Source of the DNA: JBGSUZ01 sp043770095 | GTDB lineage: Bacteria > Bacillota > Clostridia > Peptostreptococcales > Acidaminobacteraceae | NCBI GenBank assembly: GCA_043770095.1 | Contig: JAYVIR010000013.1 | Location: forward strand, 1-64,000 | Direction: 5' to 3' | DNA length: 64,000 nucleotides | Shown: positions 1-8,333 of the stretch, in pieces | How positions within the stretch are numbered: position 1 is the stretch's first letter | Layout: every line of letters starts with the position of its first letter | Position numbers and translations under genes: made by a program | Notes under the pieces: generated by a model | Seen by the model: the letters and a program-made list of their open reading frames with translations, nothing else | What the model was told of the DNA's origin: nothing | Databases searched by the model: none

Positions 1-8
1 TAAAATAA

Positions 9-917
9 TTAATTCAATTTTTCAATGACAATGCTATTTTCACCTTTTTTACGCGCCATTGCAAGACTTTCATATGTCTGATCAATCGATTGTCTTAATT
101 TAAAATCGGCACTTTTATTGGCTACAATTCCGCCAATTCTGACGGCTATTCCGCCAATTCTGACGGCTACCTGTTTATAGCAGCCCATCTTTTTGAAATC
201 AACGCTTTTCATCTGTGCAATCACTTCATTTGCAATCGATTCAACCGTCTCGGGATTCCCTTTCACAATTGCAATAAATTCGTCCCCGCCCGCTCGACCA
301 AGCGCAGAACAGTCCTCATAGGGTGCCAAGCTTTTTTCGATTGACTGATAACAGGCAAGAATGACTTTATCGCCTATTTCATAGCCATTCGTATCATTGA
401 TTTCTTTAAAGGCACATAAATCAAAACGCAAAATTCCAATAGTTTCTCCTTCAGTGCACTTTGCAACAACTGCTTGCGCTGCCTCAAGAAACATTTCGGT
501 ATTGGGAATGTTTTTCTTCAAATCATGAATATTTGCCTCAGTTAATTCAAGTAAATTGACTTTCTGATCCATCTTGAAACCCTCCGTTTCTAGAAAACAG
601 ATGAGTCTGTCTATTTGAAGTTTTTTTTGAATTTGCTCGTTTAAGCCCCCTGCAATACAGATTCGCTTTTGAATCAAATTCATCACTAAATGAGTGCTTG
701 AGACAGGACCACATAATAATGATTTAATTTCCAACAAACTGAAATCAAGATTTTTCAAAATCAAAATCCAATTTAAGCGATGAGATTGCGACTCGCTATA
801 TAACCTGTAGCCAGTTGTTTGATCAATACTCTCGGGCTTTAATAGTCCAATTTCGTCATAGTGTCTGAGCATTTTTGCAGTCACCTGATTGCAGTTTGCA
901 AATTCGCCAATTTTCAA
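9..917 (-). CDS. MerR-type regulator fused to a GGDEF (diguanylate cyclase-like) domain
   Basis: Residues 1-70 are a MerR winged helix (MKIGEFANC..., LRHYDEIGLL, TGYRLY), followed by a helical linker to about 140 and a GGDEF domain (about 155-300) with metal-binding FDLCAFKEIND and an intact GGDEF at 210-214. It may therefore both bind DNA and make c-di-GMP. The start is a TTG at 917, because AGGAGGG (924-931) lies just upstream of it; a GTG at 938 would place that site inside the gene. A 7-residue tandem duplication (AVRIGGI twice, residues 251-264) sits where GGDEF domains have their conserved SxGxA strand and may impair folding or activity. The fusion is unusual, since most MerR proteins carry a small-molecule-binding C-terminus. 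Domain calls are sure; function is inferred. Confidence 0.85.
   Translation of the reverse strand: MKIGEFANCNQVTAKMLRHYDEIGLLKPESIDQTTGYRLYSESQSHRLNWILILKNLDFSLLEIKSLLCGPVSSTHLVMNLIQKRICIAGGLNEQIQKKLQIDRLICFLETEGFKMDQKVNLLELTEANIHDLKKNIPNTEMFLEAAQAVVAKCTEGETIGILRFDLCAFKEINDTNGYEIGDKVILACYQSIEKSLAPYEDCSALGRAGGDEFIAIVKGNPETVESIANEVIAQMKSVDFKKMGCYKQVAVRIGGIAVRIGGIVANKSADFKLRQSIDQTYESLAMARKKGENSIVIEKLN
126..167 (-). repeat. 21-bp in-frame tandem duplication inside the GGDEF domain
   Basis: Bases 126-146 and 147-167 are identical except for the first base. They encode AVRIGGI twice. The near-identity suggests a recent slippage or duplication event. Confidence 0.95.
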
Positions 918-967
918 AAGACATCCCTCCTCTTTCACGAGATACCCATTACCTCGTTTCTATTTTC

Positions 968-998
968 AGCATAAGCCTTCCCCTAATAGGAAGGTCAA
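968..998 (-). promoter_or_regulatory. MerR-type promoter with 19-bp spacer and central dyad
   Basis: Read on the minus strand: TTGACC (93-98 of the 900s), a 19-nt spacer, then TATGCT (968-973). The spacer contains the dyad CCTTCC-N7-GGAAGG (976-994). A long 19-20 nt spacer with an internal dyad is the hallmark of MerR-activated promoters. It lies about 50 bases upstream of the MerR-GGDEF start, so autoregulation is likely. Confidence 0.6.
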
Positions 999-1178
999 GT
1001 CTTCTTGACAAATAAGTTTGTGCCCATATAAAATGAACGCAATACGACAACTACATAAGTTGAATTAAAGATTCAAATTATTACCTTAATGAAAGCGTTG
1101 TGCAAAGTGCTCTAATTGTACAACTTAATATACACGTTGAATAAGGTTTCAACATATTATATCTATGGAGGTTTTATG

Positions 1179-1649
1179 ATGCCACAAGAAATGTTCAGTT
1201 CTGACCACTTATTGACTCTACGCGAAATAACAGAGGGTTCACTCAGCGAAATTTTAAAACTTGAAGTCTTAGACAATCAAAAGGCATTTGTCGCACCCAA
1301 TTCAGTTTCGATCGCTCAGGCGCATTACTCTAAAACAGCTTGGTTTAGAGGCATCTACCATGAAGAGACGCCCGTAGGATTTGTCATGCTTGATCTCGAT
1401 GAAAGTAAGCCTGATTATTTCCTTTGGCGCCTGATGATCGACAAATCGCATCAACACAAAGAGTACGGAAAACTTGCAATTGAAATGATCATTGATTATG
1501 TCTCTACCCTTCCAAATGCAAAAGAACTTCTCACGAGCTGTGTCCCGGGCGAAAATAGCCCAGAAGGTTTTTACATCCATATGGGCTTTAAATTTACTGG
1601 TGACATGATTGAAAATGAAAAAGTCTACCACTATGAGTTTTTAGCTTAG
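1179..1649 (+). CDS. GNAT family N-acetyltransferase
   Basis: The roughly 156-residue protein has the GNAT layout: a strand pair ending in GIYHEETPVGFVML, then FLWRLMIDKSHQHKEYGKLAIEMII, which fits the acetyl-CoA-binding motif A (the usual RxxGxG/A is replaced by HKEYGK), and a C-terminal GFYIHMGFKFTGD motif typical of the family. Similarity in style to spermidine/diamine acetyltransferases (Blt/PaiA-like) is possible, but the substrate cannot be told from sequence. GGAGG at 1167-1171 precedes two consecutive ATGs (1176 and 1179); the second has the better 7-nt spacing. The upstream in-frame ATG at 1116 has no ribosome binding site. It stands alone and converges on the NifX-like gene. Confidence 0.8.
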   Translation: MPQEMFSSDHLLTLREITEGSLSEILKLEVLDNQKAFVAPNSVSIAQAHYSKTAWFRGIYHEETPVGFVMLDLDESKPDYFLWRLMIDKSHQHKEYGKLAIEMIIDYVSTLPNAKELLTSCVPGENSPEGFYIHMGFKFTGDMIENEKVYHYEFLA

Positions 1650-1672
1650 TTTAGGCTGCTTATGTTGTTACC

Positions 1673-2077
1673 CTAGCAGCCGCAACCGCCCTTAGATTGA
1701 CCACCACTGCAACCGCAGCCGCCAGAGGCATCATGACCACCGCACCCTTGGTGTTCATGAGTGCTTTCTACGGACTCAAGCTCACCACAATGCATTTTTA
1801 AAATAACCTCGCTGATTTCTCCTTCGATCCCTGAAATAACTGTAATGCCCCTCTCTTTTAATTTTCCAATTTGCCCTTCGCCTATATGTCCTGTAATCAC
1901 CGAATTAACGCCTTTTTCTTTAAGCAAATCCGCCAAATGGCTCTTCAACTCAATTGAGTGTTCAAAATAATCATCGACATGAATGGTTTCTCCACTAAAT
2001 TCATAAATTCTAAAGCCCTCACATTTCGAAAAATGATCCGCTACTTTTGATTGATTTGATGCCACCGCTACTTTCAT
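1673..2077 (-). CDS. NifX/NifB-like (dinitrogenase Fe-Mo cofactor domain) protein with Cys/Gly-rich tail
   Basis: MKVAVASNQSKVADHFSKCEGF and the later VITGHIGEGQIGKLKERGITV pattern are typical of the small DiNase_FeMo-co (NifX/NifB C-terminal, MTH1175-like) fold, which binds iron-sulfur or metal cofactors. Residues from about 108 form a low-complexity tail carrying CGGH, GGCGCSGG and GGCGC, a likely metal or cluster ligand region. The start is preceded by AGGAGGA and overlaps the stop of the upstream CGGC-like gene by 4 bases (ATGA), so the two are translationally coupled. No nitrogenase genes are in the window, so a nitrogenase role should not be assumed. Confidence 0.85.
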   Translation of the reverse strand: MKVAVASNQSKVADHFSKCEGFRIYEFSGETIHVDDYFEHSIELKSHLADLLKEKGVNSVITGHIGEGQIGKLKERGITVISGIEGEISEVILKMHCGELESVESTHEHQGCGGHDASGGCGCSGGQSKGGCGC

Positions 2078-2427
2078 AATTGTTCCTCCTGCTTTTTTTC
2101 TAAATTTACAGTCTCGCGTGTCTTTCCAATTTCAGAACCATGGGTATAACCAACAACTTTGAAGTCTTTTGATAATGTCTCTGCAAGTGCCTCGTAGTCA
2201 GGCGCCTTAGCTCTCAGACAGGTTGATAAGTGGACGATTTCTACCCCATTATCTTTCATTTTTTCTATCTTGTGAGCAATGTCACCACCCGCATGCGTAA
2301 ACCCGACTAATTCAATAGAGTCTCCATAATTTTCGAAAGCGTCGATTCTATTAAAAAAAGCATTAAAACAACCTTTTCCAGTGCAAGTTTTCATTGTTTC
2401 TTCTCTAACTAATATTGCAATTTTCAT
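2074..2427 (-). CDS. CGGC-domain-like small protein, signature cysteines partly lost
   Basis: A 117-residue cytosolic protein resembling the CGGC domain family: an early CTGKGCFNAF segment, a central GFTHAGGDIAHKI, and IVHLSTCLRAKAPDYEAL plus a late VVGYTHGS. In typical members the centre reads like CGGCPG; here it is HAGGD, so the two cysteines that name the family are absent while the CxxxxC and the later STC are kept. Function in the family is unknown, with a metal or Fe-S role suspected. It has its own GAGGTAA site and is the first gene of a two-gene unit with the NifX-like protein. Family assignment is moderately sure. Confidence 0.65.
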   Translation of the reverse strand: MKIAILVREETMKTCTGKGCFNAFFNRIDAFENYGDSIELVGFTHAGGDIAHKIEKMKDNGVEIVHLSTCLRAKAPDYEALAETLSKDFKVVGYTHGSEIGKTRETVNLEKKQEEQL

Positions 2428-2574
2428 TATTACCTCACTTTATTTCTACAATTTTACTTACCTTTATATAAGTTAATTCCACTTCAAACTTTCTATATAA
2501 TAAAGATATTTCTTTTATTATAAGCATTTTAAATTGAAAGTGCAGTACCTTTTGTTACTATTATTGCCGAAATC

Positions 2575-2624
2575 AAAATAAGAGCTTAACTTTAAAATGA
2601 ATTTCAAAGTTAAGCTCTTATTTT
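2575..2624 (-). terminator. Intrinsic terminator, 19-bp perfect stem
   Basis: Arms at 2575-2593 and 2606-2624 are perfect complements around a 12-nt loop. On the minus strand the stem runs into a T-rich TTTTGATTT. It closes the small gene at 2634-2885. Confidence 0.85.
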
Positions 2625-2633
2625 GTAATTTAT

Positions 2634-2885
2634 CTAGAAAATCATTTGACGAACAGTAATAGATTCCACCAAATTTAATTCTTTTTCGAACTGTTTTATT
2701 TCTTCTTCCTTGCCGCTTATAAACTCTAAAATAATCAAACCTTTTGAGCTGCACTGACCTTCCAAAGCGGTTTCATGAAGTCCAAGCCTCGTTTTAATCA
2801 AACAGCCGTGCCGCGTTAATAACTCTTGTACTTTTATCGCATCTAATTCCCGATCACCAATTTGAATGCCCATAATTGTCCTCAT
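2634..2885 (-). CDS. TM1266-like small protein (ACT-like fold, putative regulator)
   Basis: An 83-residue protein (MRTIMGIQIGDRELDAIKV...) with alternating strands and helices, RLGLHE in the middle and a closing LVESITVRQMIF. The size and pattern match the TM1266/iron-only-hydrogenase-associated ACT-like family, small proteins with regulatory suspicions but no proven activity. GGAGGTA precedes the ATG by 5 nt. It is divergent from the DUF3798 transport operon and ends in its own terminator. Homology is inferred by pattern only. An overlapping ORF in another frame at 2518-2754 is a shadow of this gene and its terminator. Confidence 0.6.
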   Translation of the reverse strand: MRTIMGIQIGDRELDAIKVQELLTRHGCLIKTRLGLHETALEGQCSSKGLIILEFISGKEEEIKQFEKELNLVESITVRQMIF

Positions 2886-3073
2886 AAGAATACCTCCATT
2901 TTTTATAATTCTACTTTAGGTACACAAGCATATTAAGTATCAAAATATTTTTACCCCCACCTGCAACCATCGAAACATTTTTATATAAAATTTGTAACAC
3001 CAAGCCTTTAGAACACCTATAGATATTACGATACTTTAATATTTATATGGTTTTCGCAAGAAGGAATTTAGAG

Positions 3074-3103
3074 TTATTTGTAGAATTTAATTATTTGTAT
3101 AAT
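3074..3103 (+). promoter_or_regulatory. Candidate promoter of the DUF3798 transporter operon
   Basis: A perfect TATAAT at 3098-3103 with a weak TTATTT at 3074-3079 (18-nt spacing), about 70 bases before the lipoprotein start. The rest of the 290-bp region between the divergent genes is AT-rich with no riboswitch I recognise. Confidence 0.4.
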
Positions 3104-3175
3104 TCTGAAAAATGTGCTTTAATCAGAATTAGCACTAATCTTCACCAATATTTACAGACAAAAGGGGGAAATTAA

Positions 3176-4417
3176 ATGATCAAAAGAGGCATCGCACTCG
3201 GACTAAGTCTTATCATGACAATTGGCTTAGTTGGTTGTTCTTCAGCGCCAGCTCCAAAAGCTGCTGAAACAGCACCTGCTACCACTACAGCAGAAGCACC
3301 GAAGTTCCACATCGGAATTGTAACTGGTACCGTTTCACAAGGCGAAGATGAACTTCGTGGCGCTGAAGCAATGATTGCCAAGTACGGCGATTCAGCTGCT
3401 GGCGGTATGATTACTCACGTTACTTACCCTGACAACTTCATGCAAGAACAAGAAACAACAATCGCTCAAATCGTTGGTCTATCTGATGACCCTGACATGA
3501 AAGTTATCGTTGTAAACCAAGCGATTCCTGGAACAGTTGCTGCGTTCAAGCAAATTAGAGAAAAAAATCCTAACATTTTATTATTAGCAAACTCTTCACA
3601 AGAAGACACTGCTATGATCGAAGCTGCTGCGGATATGGTTGTTGACCCTGATAACGTAAACCGTGGTTACTTAATGATTTTAGCGGCTAAAAAAATGGGC
3701 GCTAAAACGTTCGTACATATCTCTTTCCCAAGACATATGAGTATCGAACTTCTTTCATTGAGAAAAAGCATCATGGAAGAAGCTTGTAAAGATTTGGGCA
3801 TCAAATTCGTATTTGAAACCGCTCCAGATCCAATGAGCGACGTTGGTGTACCAGGAGCACAACAATTCATACTTGAGAAAATGCCTGCATGGGTTGATAA
3901 ATATGGTAAAGATACTGCCTTCTTCTGTACAAACGACGCTCAAACTGAGCCTCTTTTGAAACGCGTTGCTGAACTTGGCGCTATTTTCGTAGAACCAGAT
4001 CTTCCTTCTCCAATCATGGGTTACCCAGGTGCTTTCGGCATTGATCTTAAAGCTGAAGCTGGCAACTGGCCTGCAATCCTCAAAAAAGTTGAAGAAACCG
4101 TTGTTGCAAAAGGTGGCAGTGGCAGAATGGGCACATGGGCATTCTCTTACGGTTACACTGCAACTGAAGGGTTAGTAGAATTCGGCAAACAAGTGGTTGA
4201 AGGCACAATGCAAAAAGACTCACTTGCTGACGTTGTAAAAGCATTCGGAGAATATACACCTGGCGCTGAGTGGAACGGTTCTCTCTACTTAGACCGTGTT
4301 AGCGGCGGAGAAATTAAAAATCACGTAATGGTTTACCAAGATACTTATGTCTTCGGCAAAGGTTACCTTGGCAATAGCAAAGAAGTTGTTCCAGAAAAAT
4401 ATAAGAAAATCAAATAA
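3176..4417 (+). CDS. DUF3798 substrate-binding lipoprotein
   Basis: A 413-residue lipoprotein: signal peptide with lipobox LVGC (Cys21), an Ala/Thr/Pro-rich linker, then a periplasmic-binding-protein type I-like domain matching DUF3798 (opening FHIGIVTGTVSQGEDELRG). It should be tethered outside the membrane and deliver a ligand to the ATPase and two permeases encoded next. The ligand of DUF3798 systems is not known to me. The gene has an AAGGGGG site. A strong hairpin between it and the ATPase gene probably lets it be made in excess over the membrane components, as is common for binding-protein operons. Confidence 0.85.
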   Translation: MIKRGIALGLSLIMTIGLVGCSSAPAPKAAETAPATTTAEAPKFHIGIVTGTVSQGEDELRGAEAMIAKYGDSAAGGMITHVTYPDNFMQEQETTIAQIVGLSDDPDMKVIVVNQAIPGTVAAFKQIREKNPNILLLANSSQEDTAMIEAAADMVVDPDNVNRGYLMILAAKKMGAKTFVHISFPRHMSIELLSLRKSIMEEACKDLGIKFVFETAPDPMSDVGVPGAQQFILEKMPAWVDKYGKDTAFFCTNDAQTEPLLKRVAELGAIFVEPDLPSPIMGYPGAFGIDLKAEAGNWPAILKKVEETVVAKGGSGRMGTWAFSYGYTATEGLVEFGKQVVEGTMQKDSLADVVKAFGEYTPGAEWNGSLYLDRVSGGEIKNHVMVYQDTYVFGKGYLGNSKEVVPEKYKKIK

Positions 4418-4429
4418 TTACAAACATTA

Positions 4430-4471
4430 AAACACATTGAGAACGGCCTAAAGGCCGTTCTCAATGTGTTT
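4430..4471 (+). terminator. Intra-operon hairpin (partial terminator) after the binding protein gene
   Basis: A perfect 19-bp stem (4430-4448 with 4453-4471) closed by a 4-nt loop TAAA, in the 77-bp gap before the ATPase gene. There is no long T tract after it, so it may act as an RNA stabiliser or partial attenuator rather than a full stop. Confidence 0.75.
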
Positions 4472-4503
4472 GACTTCAATTTATAGATTATGAGGTGAAT
4501 TTA

Positions 4504-6135
4504 TTGGCTGACGAAAATGCAATCCTGCGCGTAGAAAATATTGGCAAAGAATATGACGGCAATAGAGTCCTTAAAGACGTTTCTTTTACACTTGAAAAAG
4601 GTAAGATACTCGGACTCTGTGGTGAAAATGGTGCTGGCAAATCAACACTGATGAAAATCCTTTTTGGAATGCCCGTTATTGCAGAGACAGGTGGCTACGA
4701 AGGCGCTATTTACTTTGAAGGCAAAAAAATTAACTTTATGGATCCGGTAGATGCCCTTAAAGCCGGTATCGGGATGGTTCATCAAGAGTTTTCTTTAATT
4801 CCTGGCTTTACGGTTGCAGAAAATATTCTCTTAAATATGGAGAAAACAAAAAGTAGCATTATCTCAAAAGTATTCGGCAAACGACTTGAAACCGTGGATA
4901 TGGCAGAAATTAGAAAAAGTGCACAACGTGCCATTGATACTCTTGGCGTTAAGCTAGATACTGAAACACTCGTCTCTGAAATGCCTGTTGGCCACAAGCA
5001 ATTTATTGAAATTGCCAGAGAAATAGACCGTGAGCAAGTAAAATTAATTGTTCTAGACGAACCAACAGCTGTATTAACCGAAACAGAAGCAGAAATATTA
5101 CTTAAATCTTTGAAAAAATTGGCCTCATTAGGTGTTTCTATTATTTTTATTTCCCACAGACTCCATGAAATTACAGCTATTTGCGACACGATTGTCGTCC
5201 TTAGAGATGGCATTGTAGTTGTGGAAAAACCAGTTGAAGGTATTAGCGTCAGACAAATTGCTGAGTGGATGGTGGGCCGTGATGTTCAAGAAGAAACCAG
5301 TGCCGATCACTTATCACGTTCAGTAACACAAGATCAAAATGAAATTATCTTTGAAGTTAAAAATATGTGGGTTGACATGCCAGGAGAAACCATTCGTGAT
5401 GTTTCTCTCAAAGTACGCCGCGGTGAAATTTTGGGCATAGGCGGTCTTGCAGGTCAAGGTAAACTTGGTATTCCCAACGGTATTATGGGCTTGTTCCCGT
5501 CTGGAGGACAACTCTTTTTTGAAAACAAACCACTGCCGCTTAACAATACCCTTGAAGCGCTCACGAGAGGCATCTCATTTGTTTCAGAAGACCGCAGGGG
5601 CGTAGGACTTCTTCTAGACGAACCGATTGAATGGAACATTGCTTTCAATGCGATGCAAGTCCAAGAAAAATTTCTTAAGTCCTATTTTGGCGGTTTGCTC
5701 AAAGTTCGTGATGAAAAATCGATGAAATCCTGTGCAGATGAGTACATCAAATCACTTGAAATTAGATGCGTCGATTCTAAGCAATTGGTTAGAAATCTTT
5801 CAGGTGGCAATCAGCAAAAAATTTGTTTGGCTAAAGCTTTTGCGACTGAGCCGAGTCTTCTATTTGTTTCTGAACCAACTAGGGGCATCGATGTTGGCGC
5901 CAAGCAATTGGTTCTGGATGCGCTCAGAAAATACAATAAAGAAAACAACACGACCATCGTCATCATTTCTTCTGAACTCGAAGAATTAAGGTCAATCAGC
6001 GATCGAATTGCCATTGTCTGTGAAGGTAAAATCTATGGCATCGTGGCGCCAAATACAGAAATTGCAGAATTTGGTCTCTTGATGGCTGGCGAATATATCA
6101 TAAATGAAGAAGGTGAAAAGCAATGGTTGCGGTAA
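4504..6135 (+). CDS. ABC transporter ATP-binding protein, two nucleotide-binding domains (RbsA/MglA/BMP type)
   Basis: Two fused ATPase domains. Domain 1 has Walker A GENGAGKST, a signature-like segment in EMPVGHKQFIEIA and Walker B VLDEPTAVLTE. Domain 2 has a degenerate Walker A (GLAGQGKLG), a full signature LSGGNQQK and FVSEPTRGID, where Ser replaces the Walker B aspartate but the catalytic Glu is kept. A catalytically asymmetric pair is usual for sugar- and nucleoside-type importers. I place the start at TTG 4504 because GAGGTGA (4492-4498) lies 5 nt upstream; the GTG at 4495 is inside that site. The stop overlaps the next gene by 13 bases. Confidence 0.9.
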   Translation: MADENAILRVENIGKEYDGNRVLKDVSFTLEKGKILGLCGENGAGKSTLMKILFGMPVIAETGGYEGAIYFEGKKINFMDPVDALKAGIGMVHQEFSLIPGFTVAENILLNMEKTKSSIISKVFGKRLETVDMAEIRKSAQRAIDTLGVKLDTETLVSEMPVGHKQFIEIAREIDREQVKLIVLDEPTAVLTETEAEILLKSLKKLASLGVSIIFISHRLHEITAICDTIVVLRDGIVVVEKPVEGISVRQIAEWMVGRDVQEETSADHLSRSVTQDQNEIIFEVKNMWVDMPGETIRDVSLKVRRGEILGIGGLAGQGKLGIPNGIMGLFPSGGQLFFENKPLPLNNTLEALTRGISFVSEDRRGVGLLLDEPIEWNIAFNAMQVQEKFLKSYFGGLLKVRDEKSMKSCADEYIKSLEIRCVDSKQLVRNLSGGNQQKICLAKAFATEPSLLFVSEPTRGIDVGAKQLVLDALRKYNKENNTTIVIISSELEELRSISDRIAIVCEGKIYGIVAPNTEIAEFGLLMAGEYIINEEGEKQWLR

Positions 6136-7157
6136 ATGGATTCATCAAAGATTTTGGATGGCCACGGATTATCATTGGCCTCTTCCTTTTAGCATTATTT
6201 ATAGCAGCACCTTTTTTCGGCGTTAGATTAGACACTTCTCTCAATGATGTTATTGTTCGTTTTGGCATGAGCGCTATTATGGTACTCTCGATGGTGCCTA
6301 TGATCCAGTCTGGTTGCGGCCTTAACTTCGGTGTTCCCGTTGGTCTTGTCGCAGGCATGATGGGCGCAGTTGTCAGTCTTGAATTTAATTTGACTGGCAT
6401 GCCAGGTGTTGCACTCGCCATTGTGATTGGCTTAATCGTTGCTGCAGTCTTTGGCTTCTTCTATGGCGTCCTTCTTAATCATGTTAAAGGCGACGAAATG
6501 ATCATTGCAACTTATGTTGGTTTTTCATTCGTTTTCTTCATGAATATGATGTGGCTCATTCTTCCTTTTAAAAATCCTGCAAGCGTACAAGGATTTAAAG
6601 GTGAAGGGCTTCGTGTCACTATTAGCGTTGAAGAATACTGGTACCACCAAATTAGCGATATTTTTAAAATTACCTTTTCAAAATACCTCACAGTTCCTAC
6701 TGGCATGCTCATCGCTTTTGCTATAATGGCTTTCCTTGTTTGGCTTTTCTTTAAGACCAAAACAGGAACCGCAGTAACAGCAGTTGGATCTAACCCGGAT
6801 TTCGCAAGAGCTTCAGGCATTAGCATCGATAAAATGAGAATCATTTCAGTTATGCTCTCTACCATGATTGCTGCAGTAGGCATGGTCGTTTATCAACAAA
6901 GTTTTGGCTTTATTCAAATGTACAATTCGCCTCTGGCCTTTGTATTCCCATCTGTAGCGGCAATTTTGCTTGGTGGCGCTTCGGTTAATAAAGCCTCTAT
7001 TTCAAACGTAATCATTGGTACTCTGCTATTCCAGGGAATTTTAACAATGACACCTTCAGTTATTAACAGCGCTATATCAATTGACGTGTCAGAAATTATT
7101 CGTATCATCGTTACAAATGGTCTGATCGTCTATGCGTTAACACGGAAAGCGAGGTAG
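6123..7157 (+). CDS. ABC transporter permease (BPD_transp_2 type), first of two
   Basis: A 344-residue integral membrane protein with about 8-10 hydrophobic segments, the glycine-rich NFGVPVGLVAGMMG near residue 65 and VGSNPDFARASGI in a late cytoplasmic loop, the latter typical of the branched-chain/sugar/nucleoside permease family (BPD_transp_2), where it contacts the ATPase. It starts inside the ATPase gene (13-base overlap, GAAGGTGA site) and is followed after 3 bases by the second permease, so a heterodimeric channel is expected. Confidence 0.88.
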   Translation: MVAVNGFIKDFGWPRIIIGLFLLALFIAAPFFGVRLDTSLNDVIVRFGMSAIMVLSMVPMIQSGCGLNFGVPVGLVAGMMGAVVSLEFNLTGMPGVALAIVIGLIVAAVFGFFYGVLLNHVKGDEMIIATYVGFSFVFFMNMMWLILPFKNPASVQGFKGEGLRVTISVEEYWYHQISDIFKITFSKYLTVPTGMLIAFAIMAFLVWLFFKTKTGTAVTAVGSNPDFARASGISIDKMRIISVMLSTMIAAVGMVVYQQSFGFIQMYNSPLAFVFPSVAAILLGGASVNKASISNVIIGTLLFQGILTMTPSVINSAISIDVSEIIRIIVTNGLIVYALTRKAR

Positions 7158-7160
7158 CTT

Positions 7161-8276
7161 ATGAATATTGATAAAAGAAAAATGAGCCGCCTACTTACAG
7201 GCAGCGTCGTTCCTCTCATGTTTCTGATCATCAGCATCATTGCCATTCCGCTTTCTCATTACACGGGTGGCTATTTACTCGACCAAGTTGTTACCAGACT
7301 GGTTAGAAACTCCTTCTTAGTTTTAGCGCTACTCCTGCCTGTTATGGCCGGGATGGGTATAAACTTCGGAATGGTTCTTGGTGCAATGGCGGGTCAAATT
7401 GGTCTGATCTTTATTACAGACTGGGGCGTCAAAGGCGCACCAGGACTTCTCTTAGCAGCAATCATCGCCACTCCGATTGCTATGGTACTTGGCTATTTTG
7501 GCGGTATCGTTCTCAACCGTGCAAAGGGTCGAGAGATGATTACGTCCATGATGCTCGGACTCTTTATTGCAGGGATCTATCAGTTCTTCCTTCTCTATCT
7601 TTGCGGTTCAATTGTGCCATTTAAAAATGCCGGCATTCTGCTCTCTAGAGGATATGGTGTTAGAAATGCAATCAATCTAGATGTTGCCAAAGGCTTTGAC
7701 AACATCCTTCTTCTAAAATTAGGCACCGTGAGTCTCCCACTCGCAACATTTGCCATTATCGGTCTCATATGCGTCTTCACGCTTTGGTTTAAGAAAACCA
7801 AATTGGGTCAGGACATGAGAGCAGTTGGTCAAGAAATGCACGTTTCAAGCACAGCCGGTATCGACGTTGAGAAAACAAGAATTCAATCTATCGTTATTTC
7901 AACGGTTCTTGCTTGTTACGGTCAAATCATCTACCTTCAAAACATCGGCACCTTAAACACTTACAACGGTGCAGACCAAGCAGCACTCTTTGCTGCTGCG
8001 GCACTTCTTGTCGGTGGCGCAACCGTAAGTAAGGCAACCATACCGAATGCGATTATCGGTACAGCCCTCTTCCACTTAATGTTCATCGTTATGCCTATTG
8101 CAGGTAAAACCATCACTGGTTCTGCGATGCTGGGTGAATACTTCCGTATGTTCATCTCTTATGGCGTTGTTACTTTAGCCCTTGTTCTCCACTCATGGAA
8201 GCGGCAAAAGGATAAAGACAATGATCGAATGAGCCTGCGTGGCGTAACAGAGGTCGCCCCCATAAAGTCAATTTGA
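7161..8276 (+). CDS. ABC transporter permease (BPD_transp_2 type), second of two
   Basis: A 371-residue membrane protein paralogous to the preceding permease: MGINFGMVLGAMAGQIG in the second third and AVGQEMHVSSTAGI in the ATPase-contact loop. Start ATG with GAGGTAG upstream. It is the last gene of the four-gene DUF3798 operon and is followed by a terminator. A short charged C-terminal tail extends past the last membrane helix. Confidence 0.88.
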   Translation: MNIDKRKMSRLLTGSVVPLMFLIISIIAIPLSHYTGGYLLDQVVTRLVRNSFLVLALLLPVMAGMGINFGMVLGAMAGQIGLIFITDWGVKGAPGLLLAAIIATPIAMVLGYFGGIVLNRAKGREMITSMMLGLFIAGIYQFFLLYLCGSIVPFKNAGILLSRGYGVRNAINLDVAKGFDNILLLKLGTVSLPLATFAIIGLICVFTLWFKKTKLGQDMRAVGQEMHVSSTAGIDVEKTRIQSIVISTVLACYGQIIYLQNIGTLNTYNGADQAALFAAAALLVGGATVSKATIPNAIIGTALFHLMFIVMPIAGKTITGSAMLGEYFRMFISYGVVTLALVLHSWKRQKDKDNDRMSLRGVTEVAPIKSI

Positions 8277-8333
8277 CGTAGGTTTAGAAATTAAGCCAAC
8301 TGACGTCAATTAAATTAAACAAATCAAACAAAT

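Noticed and set aside
126..167. Short direct repeats as a mobile element or attachment site
   Set aside because: Tandem and in-frame within one gene; simple duplication explains it.
1650..1690. GGCTGC/GCAGCC inverted repeat between the acetyltransferase and NifX-like genes
   Set aside because: Overlaps the coding end of the NifX-like gene and lacks a T tract; too weak to call a terminator.
1673..2427. Nitrogenase-related island
   Set aside because: Only the NifX/NifB-like fold is present, no nif structural genes; the domain occurs widely outside nitrogen fixation.
2518..2754. Minus-strand ORF of 78 codons overlapping the TM1266-like gene
   Set aside because: Runs through the terminator hairpin and has a basic, low-complexity translation; out of frame with the better gene, which has a good ribosome binding site.
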